A DNA stretch of 64,000 nucleotides. It comes from Acanthaster planci. Taxonomy: Eukaryota > Echinodermata > Asteroidea > Valvatida > Acanthasteridae. Positions 12,899 to 24,840 of the stretch are shown here, piece after piece. Location: positions 934,658-998,657 of the forward strand of contig NW_019091410.1 of assembly GCF_001949145.1 (NCBI RefSeq), given 5' to 3'. The position numbers and the translations under genes were made by a program. The notes under the pieces are model-generated. The model had not been told where the DNA came from. It saw only the letters and a list, made by a program, of their open reading frames with translations, and did not search any database. The stretch's first letter is position 1. Every line of letters begins with the position of its first letter.

Positions 12899-13048
12899 TT
12901 ATGCAGGGTGCAATGGTGGAGCGGCTCTGCTGGTAGCCCTTGGCACACCGGTTACAAGTCATTCCGGTCACGCCGTCCTTGCAGGGGCATTGGCCAGTGG
13001 TCTGGTTGCAGACCGTGCCAGATGAGCCGACGGGATGGCAGTTACAAG
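12899..13048 (-). CDS. NTN1: Netrin coding exon 3: EGF repeat LE3
   Basis: This 150-base exon lies between acceptor TTTCACAG|C and donor A|GTAAGC. Its frame gives [20 protein letters not shown], then [20 protein letters not shown] and [10 protein letters not shown], residues 407-456. The eight LE3 cysteines are at 408, 410, 420, 427, 429, 438, 441 and 455, and N421 is an NQT glycosylation sequon that is also present in vertebrate netrin-1. LE3 closes the rod of three EGF modules that follows the globular laminin N-terminal head. The exon is phase 1 at both ends. It begins about 310 bp downstream, in gene direction, of a MITE in intron 2. No frame disruption is seen. Confidence 0.98.
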
Positions 13049-13355
13049 CTGTGAAACAGACAAGAGCAAAATAAACACGTAAGATTCATGGAATACAATC
13101 ACACTTTCCAAAAGCTACAACGGATTAACCTCTCCTCCAAAGAATTCCTGGATTTTGAGCACAAGTACAAAACAACGGGAGATTATTATTATCATTATTT
13201 TCATAATATTTCTGGTAAGGACAAAAAGATTCCTGAAAAAAAAAACCCAGACACAGTGGCTCACAAGTCTGAAGAGACCTGGAGAAGAGACAATGACACA
13301 CAGGCCTGTACACGCAAATTTCTGCTGCCCTCTGCTGGCTGCTCAGTTACAGTCC

Positions 13356-13660
13356 CTGTAATTACCAAAGATCGTATAGCACCGCATAGCGGCGCAAGAT
13401 GGCGAACTTCGTCGTGAATACACGTAAAACGTTGTAGTTGCATGGGCGCCGTTTGAGCAAGCGAACGCCTGCGCAATGCCCATTAATGCACAGGCGCAGG
13501 TGCCGCAGCAGGCACGTGCACCTGGTGAGCCTGCGCTCAAGTATTATCGTAAACTGCACAGGCGTATCGCTTGCTCAAATGGCGCCCATGGTAATTACAC
13601 CTTTTGGGCAGAGTTATCCATCTTGCACCTTTGACGCTATACGATCTTTGGTAATTACAG
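13356..13660. mobile_element. 305-bp MITE with 25-bp perfect terminal inverted repeats
   Basis: The ends 13356-13380 and 13636-13660 are exact reverse complements (starting CTGTAATTACCAAAGATCG). A second inverted pair lies inside, 13441-13463 and 13568-13590, with one mismatch, so the element folds over much of its length. The core is GC-rich (CAGGCGCAGGTGCC-like) in an AT-rich intron. No target duplication is clear. It ends about 310 bp from netrin exon 3. Confidence 0.85.
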
Positions 13661-16246
13661 ACTGCCATATTCTTTGTCTTTCCTCTACCATGAACTGGTT
13701 ATGAAGCATGGGCATAATGAGAGGAGGATGGAGGGAGGGGCATTGCCCCCGGAAAAAAAATTTAAAGGGAAAAATGTGATTAGAAAAAGACAAAAGAAAT
13801 GTTTAAAATGTTTGACAAACCTAACAAATGAACCTTTTCAACCCTTAATGGTTTACTTTTTTTGTTAGGTTATTGCTGATGAGTCTTCCCCCCAGAAATT
13901 CCTTCCCTTGGAAATTCTCCCCCCCCCCAAAAAAACCCCCAAATTCCTGGCAACACCCTTGCTATACGAGGTGGACTCACTTCGTCAGGACATCAGTAAA
14001 TGGCAGTCCTCGAGTTCACTGTGGATTAAGCTAGCAACGACTACCGAGCCGGAACACCAACACGAACAATCGCATCATGCAATGAAACACCACGAGGCGA
14101 GTGCATAGTGAGTGCATCCCCCCTAACACTGGCCAACTTCCTCTTCAATTCAATTCAAAAGCAGCATTCCTCGCTAATGCCAGACTTTTCACAATTACAT
14201 GAAAAATAAATAAAATCCAGATCAAAAAAAGGTGATTATAAGCCAATAGTAATAGAGCATGTCTGAAACTGTAAACAAGGAATGATGCTGAAAGAGGCTG
14301 AAAGAGCATGGGGCTAGTCATAAAGGTCAAGGCTTAGAGAGGACAGCCCGCACGTACTGTACACATGCAATACAGGAGGGAAATAAGCACGATAACAAAC
14401 ACTAGAACAAATGGAAACATACATGCTGGAGACGGGGCACAGGACAGGACAAAGTGAACAGATTCTATGAAGCAAGTTAATTAAAAGGATGATGCATTGA
14501 GTGAAAGCAGTATATTTAAAAACAATGTAAAGAGAGAAACTGAGAAAATGGCTGAGGAGAGGCAGGGTCCATGGATGGTACTGTTCTGATATCATTATCA
14601 ACGGTGTTCCATAAGCGGAGGCCATGAGAAATCCCGACCTCTAACTCAATGTTGACAGCCATGCCATGAGCAAGTCTCTATGTCACACCTCTCACATTTA
14701 ACATATTCACCCTGGCTACTTTGTATGCTGCACCCACATGGCTTTCTTTTCAGTGAGTGAACACCCATGCCTTATCAACATGTCACCGTGATCCCAACTT
14801 CCCCCTGATGTTTTCGGCAGTGTCAAACCTCATTTCTCTGAGTGGCGATGACGGGAATGTTCCTTTCCACCCAGAAACATTAGTACAAATCTACTGATGT
14901 TGCCAAAAATAGGGTTACCTCCGCAGTGAACTTTGCACGTTTGGTCCTCCTACGCGACCCTGCCTTAACACTCGCATTCCTTGGATGCAGCTTTTAAAAT
15001 AAAGCTTATTTTTTCCCCCTTTCATTTGGTTGAAATAATGACTACCTACAGAATGGGCAGCGAGACAGGCAGACTGCTTCCCACAACCCACCTGGGGCAC
15101 TTTTGGCCATTTGGCTGCTCCCCACAATGTACTAAACTCATTACCTGAAGCCATACCACTTCTATGGAGCTAATGGCACGTCAGTGCAGCAAAAAAGCTT
15201 TCTATGCAATCCGCACGGGTTTAAATAAAGAAACAAGGCTTGTTCCTGACGGGCCACTGGTGAGATTTTGGACGACAGCAGCTTTCCGTTGAACAGGGCA
15301 ATCCCTCATTAGTCCAACAGACAAGACTGGGGGTGAAATGCAGCCATTTTGTTTTGATCAGTGCCGTGTTATTCACCATCTTGAGAATTTAGCTGCTTGC
15401 CAGTTTGGCGGTGCTCATGAAGAGCTTTCCGTTTGTGGGTTGACCTGCTCCATGGGTCCACTGCCTGTCTAGAACTGTCCAAAAACAGATCTTCAAATTC
15501 ACGAAGTACACTTTTCTAGGTGGATTTATGATCTGATAAGAGTGTGTAAAGGTTCTGAGGGAAAACTGTGAGCTTTTTTTCTAATCATTAGATGTAGTCT
15601 ACTTTCTAATTTCATTGTTATGAATCTTCAAACTGTAAGCAACATCTTCGACGAATAACACAGACACAATCCACTGACTAAATCCCTTAATAAAATGTGA
15701 ATCTTCTTCAAGATCTCTAAGGTCTTATTTTAAACCTTGATTCTTAATGTTAAGGATGTCATGTTACTGGTTGACATCTGAGAAAGACACCTGCCAGTGA
15801 CATTATCGCTACCAGTTGAAGTCTGCTATTAATTATACATTACAGGACGTGAGCTTCACATATCAATAGGAAGTACGGTGATTAGGCTGGGAAGTTGGGG
15901 ATTTGGAAAGGATATTATCACATTAGACGGAATATCTGAGACGGTAAATAGAAAAAAGTCCTGACTTGGTCAAATTGGAAAAAAAAGATCAGTTTCTGAA
16001 AAGTTCCGCTTTAATCCGTGCAAACGGTTTTGCTCAAGACTTCCAGCGGGGGGGTCTTTGACTCTTTTTTCAAGCGCTTTCTTTTCACCTCTATGTGTAC
16101 TTCATGTAAGCCATAAAGGAACGACCCCAGAAAAGTACCAAAAAATGTATTAACCTCGTTTTGGATATTCACAGGGTTCTGGTAGGCTTCATCATTTTTC
16201 TTAAATTCTGTTACTTTTTTTTCTCAAAGGATGTGAAACAGGCCTA

Positions 16247-16548
16247 AATAATAACTTTATTCCATACTTATATAGTGCATTTCAATACCAACAGTTTTCA
16301 ATGTGCTTTGTAAGTTGCTCACCAGGCAATACACAAGCCAAGAGCCGTCTCAGTTACCAGCATACAGGCGTTTTGAGAGCAAACGGCCAAACCAACCATC
16401 TGTGCCCTCATCACAAAAACCCATTTATCCTCCTGGATGGAGACAGGCCAGAGGGAGTAAAGTGACTTGCCCGAGGTCACAACACGTAACCGGCTGCTGG
16501 ATTCGAACCCCCGACCCTATGATCAGGAGATCTCAACGTTAACCATAA
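16247..16548 (-). mobile_element. Composite tRNA-derived SINE, near full length
   Basis: Read on the minus strand, a tRNA-like head (GGTTAACGTTGAGATCTCC, then B box GGGTTCGAATCC) leads into GACCTCGGGCAAGTCACTTT and ATCCAGGAGGATAAATGGG. The element ends with a CACTATATAAGTATGGAATA-type tail and short ATT repeats. This order, including the gcactatataa/ttattatt 3' end, is typical of widespread animal SINE families. It carries no protein. The superfamily is recognised by pattern only. Confidence 0.75.
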
Positions 16549-16610
16549 GAAATTCATAAATAGATAAACAGTGTCTGAAAAGAACTTTATTAGACTGGGT
16601 CTAATCTGCA

Positions 16611-16680
16611 TCCTGGAACCCTCTAGGGTGTATGTAAAATCGTATTGAAATTGTAGGATTTGGGAGTGTTAGGGTTGAGG
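16611..16680 (+). repeat. Dispersed ~70-bp repeat, copy A
   Basis: Contains AACCCTCTAGGGTGTATG, TATTGAAATTGTAGGATT and GTGTTAGGGTTGAG. The same order occurs at 38374-38445, and a fragment at 30848-30872. The AACCCT start and AGGGTT end form a short terminal inverted repeat, suggesting a very small MITE family. Confidence 0.6.
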
Positions 16681-19600
16681 GAAACACATGATGATGTTAT
16701 ACACCTTACCCGGAAAAACAGATTTCAGTGTCACATGGATGCTCCACCTCTAGGGAGCTCTAATTTGCCATTTAATTTTGTTTTTTTTGACAGCAAGTGA
16801 AGAGCACTCGAAGAAATACGGCGGTGTCGATGCCATCTTATCTCCCCTGTACACAAGCAGCTCCTTTGACGGGTAGGATTTTGAGCTGGCCATGAATCAC
16901 GGCACAAGAGAGGATGGGCGACGTCTCTTCACCTACAGAATACATCGGCGGCTTGTTTATATGTCAGAGTCTGCGGCCAGATGCATGTTGTGAATGACGG
17001 TGACGATATTTTGCAAATGTTTTTGACACTGGGGGATTGTCTGAAGAGACTGATAATCTGCAGGCAAATCAATGAGCCCTTTGTCTCCACTCTGAGCTTT
17101 GTTAACTATAAATTCTCAGGAAGACTCCTGTCTGACTTGCACGGACGTGGAGCTTCCAGGAAAAGCCTGTACAACTGCTCCATATTAAAGCATGACACAA
17201 CTTTCTGGTGTTTTGCTGTTCATCCTCAATACGTTGGTTGTGACGGTGCGTAGCTAAAAGAAAATGCTTCATGGGTTTCCACATTGGCATCACAAGCTCC
17301 CAAGATCTGAACAATGCCCCTACCAAGATTTCCAAGCGAGGTCTCTAAAGCGTTTTGAATTCATCCATTGAAACCCGAAGTAGAAATAGCACTCAAGCCA
17401 GCATTATGTTCCACCCAACTGTACTCAGTAATTCTTGCTTTCATCACAACAATTTCGTTTGTCGGTGTATGTGTATTTTTTTCTTCAAACCTGTCGTCAT
17501 TGAAGCGACCCCCATGTTCATACGGGGTTCTCTTTTAGGAATATCTGCCTTTTTAAGGGATATCGGAAAAACATGTTTACGGGACTTTGTCACTGAAAGC
17601 CTATAAAGCCAGACTTGCGAATAGGTAAACAGTAAAGGTGTGGGGGGAAGGGGACCGCGTGGTATACAAAAGGGAACATCACACTGCTTCAGAGAGAACA
17701 GCTGGCCTCATGTGGTAAACCTTGTCAGATTATTTACAAAAAGTACAGGATTTATCTACAAAGATGCACACTCCGCATTTCTCTCTGAAGAGAGTCAAAA
17801 CACTCAGGAGTCAATTATCCGCAGTAATTAAAGAAATCGGAGTGTCCTCTGTTTACAATTTACTACAGTAATCTAGCCTTTTGTTTCTAAGGTGGACCAA
17901 GTATTAACTTTATGATAAACATTAACAATTTTGTGTAACGTGGACCTGGGAAGGGCCCTGCTACACAAGTACACCTCCAATTTATATTAAAAGGGTTAGT
18001 GCCGCTGTAGGAATGGAGTTAGCTTAGTGCGTGTTATAGGCATACCTGTACGTTACCGCCACAAAGAGAGATCTGGCCTATATAACAACCACTGTGCACT
18101 GAGCTCCATATAAGGATGCAGCAGCTTTGTGCACATTCACACGAAAATCAGTTGACTATACTTTGTGCGTGCGAGACCAGTAGGTGCACCCACATGGCCT
18201 GTCCCTGACATGGGAGTTCAACATGTATGAAGAGAAGGGATATAATCAACAATACAAGCCGAGTCTTTCCTCTGTGCCATTCTGAACACCTTCTTGCATG
18301 CCTACGAGTAAATTTTCCGTGAAACTGGGCCACACACATTATCTTAGGTATTCATCAAATCAAGTGGAATTCATAGATGTAGATAAAGGCACTGTGACAC
18401 ATGATCACACATGTTCCTCACAAAACGACCCCTAAGTGAAAATGAAAGTTAAAAAAATGATGAAAATAAAGACCACACCACACTGCGATGTCTCACCGAC
18501 AAACCAGTTCACCGAGCTGTGAACTTCGGGTGAGAATCCCCTCTCCCCCTACAGTGACTTTTCCACTTTTTTTTCAAGCGGTGGTTATTGTTGCTTCATT
18601 GAAGGAGCCCCAATCACTTCCAGGTTTTTGCCCGGCCACTCTGGGACAGTTAGACGACTTGCCAAATTGTTATTGGCATATCAGATACTGGGAGACACAG
18701 GTGACCCAGTGGGGAGGTATCCTACCTGCTGTGCCAAGCAGTGTTTAGTTTCTTCCATTCTAAGGATTCTAAGAGAACAAGGTTCACCACCTTGTAGCTG
18801 ACATTTTGTTTCTTAGCAAATTTCTTCATTATGAGTAATGAAAACCTGGATTTGCATACACGGCAGCCATACTGTAACCCTACCTTTAAGATATGTACAG
18901 AGATTTTTTTGACAGTTTGGATTCAATGTTTGCTTCAAATAGCACCCCACTTTTGATTTTAGAATCTCTATTCTATGAAATCTGTCACTCTTCACCTCCT
19001 GATTAAGCAAAATGGTTAAAACCAAGTTTGATCATTTCTCAGCTACTTTCCAAATACAATGCCGTTTCTTGCACAGAAAGTGACAGTTGGTGATCTCCCA
19101 TATGAACTTTATTTTATCCTAACAGGCACTTAGTTGTTATTCACTGAACTGTTGCTCGGTTGAAAGGTGCCACTCCACTGCCAGCCTCCAGGGCTTTCGC
19201 GGGTATCAATTTGACTAATTTTATCAGACCACTGAGACCGCGATAAAAAGCTCAATCGTTTTATGACCATTGCTTACTACCCTGATAATATTCTGATACT
19301 AAGCAGGAGCATAGCCATAATAAAATGTCCAACTACTATTTCAGACAAAATGAAATCCCAATTTACTCACTGCAGGGGAGGACTGCACTGAAAAGTTTAG
19401 GAAGTACCGAAAGGACAAACCAGGAAAGCTTATTTTCCCGTCCGCATCTTCTAATTTCCCTTCCAAATCATGGAATATATTTTTCCCCACAACATCTCAG
19501 GGACACCTGTCTCTACTCACCGACCACTTCACACTGGTCCTATTTTTTCCCCTTGGATGTGCGATGACAGGCTCGCGGTTGCTGGATTTCAAACACAGTT

Positions 19601-22600
19601 TGGTGAAATCAAACTTACTGCTAGCAAGCAGACTGCTACAATGCAGCTGAAGGTATGCATATATCAACAAGTGGAACCTCTAGTCAGCCAGAATGTCACC
19701 TTACTTGTAAGATATGGCATAAGCTCAAACACTGTCATCTAATGAGAGAACTGTCATCTAATGGCATTTTTGTGTTTTGATTCCAACTCTAAAGACTGAG
19801 TTTTGTTTTGCCTCCTTTTTCCCACTTTTTCAGAGCCTTCCAAGATCACTATCATACAAGAACAGATCAGGGACAGATCTGCATGTACATGTAGCTTTCA
19901 GGAAAGGGGGGGGAGTTGATTGGCGTACTGAAGGGATGCCCCTCTAAGGGGATCCACCAGAAATCGATGTTATTGTTAAACTATAGATGGATAGATGGAA
20001 GGTGCAACCTTCGGTAGGCCCACTCATTTTCTGTCATTTCACTGGTAGTTCGCGGCTGAGCGGGAAGGTAGCAACCCTCCAACTCCAACCCCCCCCCGCC
20101 AGATCTGCCTCTGCAGATTATATTGAAACTTGGTATGTTCATATACATGAATGTACTGTACATAGAGAGCCTGTGCTTTGTGTATGTGAAGTTTGAAAAT
20201 AACCGAGATGAGCATTTTGTAAATGCAGTTATTAATAGCTCGTGATACCATTGGCCAATGAGCTCATTGTCCTTTGCACAATGACAAAAAAGATTTAGGG
20301 ATTTTACAATAAACCTCCCATGATCAGTTGGCGCTTTGCAGAAGTTTAAACACATGTGCTTCCCTCTTCCTCACTGCAAAACAAACGTTGGCTTTTAAAG
20401 ATTTATCCTAATTTACACTGTGGATGGGAAGTTTAAACCAGTCGTCCTAATACACAGATTTCACGGTTGAAACTCTCAAAATTGAAATGGCAGCTCACAA
20501 GGTGCAGCGCTGTTTTACATTTGAAGCAAGGTATAAGACATAGAGAACCCCCCTTTTGTGTTGGTCATTGCTTCACTGGAATCTTGGGAATTCTGTTCAG
20601 ACATCTAGGGGGGGCATGCTAGATAACAATAGTGTAGAGTGTGTATAGGGGATTGGACACATAGGGGGGGTACCTCTCCGTCTCTTGCTGGGTATACTGT
20701 TTCATGCTACCATACATTAAACTGAAAATAAAACTGAATTTCAATCCATTAGGAACCCTTAGGAAGTAAAAACACGACATTTATGCCTTTTTAACCTAAC
20801 GGCACATATCTCTGATTCCTCTGCAAAACACTGTTCAGTATCACTGTCTTATTATGCCACTTTGTGTATCACGCCTGAGACAGATGTGAGGCGTCAACAA
20901 CACTCCAGAAGGAAATTTATTTGCACCCAGATGAAATGAAATATCAAATATCCCCGGCATCCCCGGGGCAAAACATGCCGGGACTGATCCCCGGTACGGA
21001 ATGCAGACGGAGTCCTGGTAACAGTCTTTGTGAGTCTGTTCTGGAGTGGCGAGCGGTAAGACTTTCTTTTTTTTTCAATGAAATTTGGGACAAAGTTCAC
21101 GGGGAAGTTTAAACACCACATATCATGACGCCATCACAACAAAGACCTTGTGTGCAATAGGAAAAAGTATAAGGGGGGTGCGTGCTTACAAATTACATAT
21201 CCAGGATTTAGAAACAGTTCTGAATGAGCACTGTCTGAGGACAACAGGTCCTCAGCACAAAAATAGTCCTCAGTTTGAAATTGTTTATCAAAAGACCGAA
21301 AGTTCCATTACAAATAGAGAAAGCTATAAGAAGGGCCAAGAGAAGTCCTCGCTGTTCAACCCAAACTCAAGTGTGGCTGAGTGTGGCGCACAGTCGAGGC
21401 CTTTTTCCATTTCGAATAATGGACCACAATAGGACAAAACATCCTTGGCTGGAAATCATGTGAAAAATCTTGCTCTTGCTCTACAAAGTGTTGTAGTGCA
21501 GTCAAATGAAACATCGATTGGAACAACTGATGCAAAGATCAGTTAACTGCGATAACCGAGTTAATCTTGTAATCCTAACATGCATTGAAAAAAAAATTAA
21601 TAAAAACCAAACTAGATAGTACAGACTCTAACCTCAAAGTTCACGGCTCCATGCTCACAAGCCACTTGGAATTGTTCCCAGCTTACATCAAATCACATTC
21701 ATTTTTGGGAGAGAAGTTGGCAGGAAGCAGTTGGCCGATGTGCGTGCCGTGCGTTCGCACTGTTCCCCCTCCCCCCCACAGGGGAAGCCCAGGCATGCAG
21801 TCAAGGGGGGCAAATGTACAGACAGTAAATTCTGGTCACGCCGCAGCTGTTCGGCCCGTGCCGAGGCCCTGTGAACTTGCTAAAATATTCCCTCTCTCCA
21901 CTGGGGACGGTCATGAAAAACACCTTGAGCGTGACACACTAAATTGAGGGTATAATTTCCCCGGTATTCAGCATGTTTCCATCTGTTTGTGCATGGTTAC
22001 CAGCTGCACAACAGAAATGCCAAGAAGAAAGTCTCCATCTTTCCAAAACAATGGCTATCCTTTCATTCAACTCAGTTTTCAAGATTTCTTTTCAGCGGTT
22101 CATTCGGCCCAGTACCCACAGGAAGTGATTTATGTCATGTTCCACTGCACATTTGATTGATACCACGCAAGTTGTAGTTTTGAGGAGATAACTAGCCACA
22201 ATTTAAGGCCAGCAATTTCAACATCTTAACCTTCAGTGCCCAGCTGAGAGAGATTTAGAGAGTGTAGAGATTAGCCTAGATGTTTATTTGTACATGTCAA
22301 GTTGCAAAATCATTTTCAAGTTCAGGGAGTGCTATTTTGGGCAAAAGTTCTCCCACACCGATTTGGAAATGTCTCACTTTGAACAATGGATGCTACTCTT
22401 ATACATGATGTATCACCATACCTGCTTATCATGAAAAAAAAAAACAAGTTCGGCTTCGTAATGAAGATTTGAAGAGTATATTTCCAAAATTTGCGATAAG
22501 CACCATTTCGGTATCTCTCAGAGCCCTACCCTCTTCTCCATTGCCTGCAGTCTGTTTCTAGGATTTCAAGACAGCTAAACGCAACTTTAATGAGTCAAAA

Positions 22601-23080
22601 AGCTCCTCAACCTTTCATAATTGTGGAAGAACTTGCATGTTTTTCAAATGGATATATCTCATTTTGGAAATCAACCCTTCATTTGCAGGGGAATGAACCA
22701 TAGTTGATTTTCTGTTTTTGAAATTGGATGTCAAGTCCATAAAACAGGTGTCCGCTCACCAAGTCTAGGACCCACCTGGGGGATTCTACCTTGGACGTTT
22801 TAGCACTCTCATGAGAGCGACTGGCAGTACTGCCCAGGAGCACTCTGGAGCCGCAGACACCGTTTTAAGCAATGCCTGGCACCCCAGGGCACTGGATGTG
22901 TCATACATCATAACTGACTGTCACATCCAACTGCTTACCAGGGGGAAAAAAATTGCTTTCCACTCTATGCAAAATTTGACCATACCTTTCAGAACTTTAC
23001 TCCCAACTTTGTAACCATTTTGTGCAATGTCCAAGTAGCATAAGTTATTATTGTCATCCAAGCCTAGATTATCATTGAAT

Positions 23081-23270
23081 TACAGATACTATGAGATACT
23101 GTGAGATTCTGTGTGATACTGTGAGATACTGTGAGATACTGTGAGATTCTGTGAGATTCTGTGTGATACTGTGAGATTCTGTGAGATTCTGTGAGATACC
23201 GTGAGATTCTGTGAGATACTGTGAGATACTGTGAGATTCTGTGAGATACTGTGAGATACTTTGAGATACT
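23081..23270 (+). repeat. 10-bp minisatellite, 19 units of GTGAGATACT / GTGAGATTCT
   Basis: The array runs in strict 10-bp register with no indels from 23081 to 23270. The first units are diverged; the others are mainly GTGAGATACT and GTGAGATTCT with occasional GTGTGATACT, GTGAGATACC and TTGAGATACT. Because 10 is not a multiple of 3 and the unit contains no stop in minus-strand frames, all three minus frames stay open and give SQYLTVSHRI-like repeats. They are not genes. Confidence 0.95.
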
Positions 23271-24539
23271 GTGCACCTTGTAACACTTTGATACATGTAT
23301 CACTATTATTTTGTGATTTTGCACAAAGGAAAATGTTTCTATCTAAGGACAGTCAACTAACTGAGGGCATTAGTTATTTGTGTTTACATCATGTATGAGA
23401 CACAGACACAGGCATCCTGATATCCTGTTGTATTAGACAGCAGTACTTTTGTTCTGCAATAACAGAGACGCCCTTTTTCAGCGATGTAAAGATAACAAGA
23501 CGAGCCTCTCAAGATGGCTTTTGTCCCTGAAGATCCAATAGCGCTCCCAACATGGAAGCATTGTTTGTCTCACACCCGTATTTCATTTCTACCACTACTT
23601 GAGCAAATCTCAGAACATGCCAATGAATAAGTGACGCGCGATGCACACATGGGATTTTTTAGATTAATTCATCAATCATCATACAGAGTTAGAATAATGA
23701 GAAAATCTACGAGACAGCTAGGACGCATAGAGAGTGAGATGGGTACTGATTGAAGGCCGAAACGTATAAGGGAAGTTCTGTAACGATTAGATCAGCTTCC
23801 ATCGTCTGAGTAGGAAATTATTGGAGTCATTCTTACAATAGCTACATATATAAAGCGTGGCCAAGTCACAGTTCGCTTGCTAACCCGGCCTGGCCTCCCT
23901 GTTTTTCTCTTACTAATCTTCCCTGAGTTCTGAACAGCCCGGGCAAGAACCACTGCCCAAACATGCTGCTTGGAATAGCCAATGAGGAAGACATTAGGCA
24001 GATCTCACTGATACCCACCGTATGCATGCGTAATGTCAGCTCTCTGATGACTGCTGAAGGATCGTTCATGTACATGTAGTTTGTGTAAGTATGATGCAGA
24101 CAGAACCTGGTCTGTATACAAGTATTTTTAGAATGTCTCCCCTCTAAGCCTCCGATGTTATCATGCAGGACAATTCACAGATTTGTACAGAAATACCTCT
24201 TCTTCCTGGATATGAGACTAGGCATGACGAGAGCTGTGTTGAGTTCACATCAGAAGCTTTTCTCTAACAGAGTCCATGTAAAAATACTTTTGACAAAAAA
24301 AATATCCCCGTAACCTGTTCCAGATATAAATCAGAATGTACTCTGTAACTCAAGGGAAAACAATCAGTCACTGTGAGCATTTTCAAAAACACTGATTGCT
24401 ACTTTAAGTCAAAAATTTGACATACATGTAGAGGGCCTAAATGTTATCATCACAACTGGTCATCAAAACAGCTAAGGTTCTGTAGCCTGCAGAAACAAAG
24501 AGACCAAAGGAGAAATTTCCAGTGTTAGAGGCTAGGACG

Positions 24540-24640
24540 AAGACTCTGGAATCAGGTCGGGACTGGAAACCCAATCTACGAGTCAACTTGGGTGGGATTC
24601 AAACCCAGGTCACAGAGAAGGCCAAATCACGAGGACTCAC
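24540..24640 (-). repeat. tRNA-derived SINE-like fragment
   Basis: The minus strand carries GGGTTTGAATCCC (24606-24594), a good pol III B box, within TGACCTGGGTTTGAATCCCA. No acceptable tRNA fold surrounds it. Probably a SINE remnant; ends approximate. Confidence 0.5.
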
Positions 24641-24661
24641 TATTGTCTTTTTTAACATTTA

Positions 24662-24840
24662 GACATGATCCATCGGCAGTGGCAATGACGGGGCTGGGGG
24701 GGAGTGGTCCCCCTTCCCTTTTTTGACTTGGGGTAATGCCCCCATCCCCACAAATTAGCATGTCCTATAATGGCCGATGCCTGGCGGGCTCACAAATGCC
24801 TCCCCCCATTGAAAATAATTCCACTGCCACTGACATGATC
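24662..24840. mobile_element. Short DNA element flanked by 9-bp target duplication
   Basis: GACATGATC occurs at 24662-24670 and again at 24832-24840. The 161 bp between them begin CATCGGCAGTGGCAATG and end, on the other strand, AGTGGCAGTGGAATT, sharing an inverted GGCAGTGG core. The interior is rich in G and C runs. A 9-bp duplication is typical of Mutator-like elements, but that assignment is an inference from length alone. Confidence 0.65.

Noticed and set aside
16485-16548. Possible tRNA gene on the minus strand
   Set aside because: The tRNA-like head runs directly into a standard SINE body and an ATT-rich tail and lacks a complete cloverleaf.
19731-19765. ACTGTCATCTAATG occurring twice 21 bp apart
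   Set aside because: Single short direct repeat with no array or element boundary.
23081-23270. CRISPR-like array
   Set aside because: There are no unique spacers; units are contiguous 10-mers in an animal intron.
23064-23324. Three minus-strand open frames encoding SQYLTVSHRI-like repeats
   Set aside because: They arise from the 10-bp minisatellite, which lacks stops in any minus frame.
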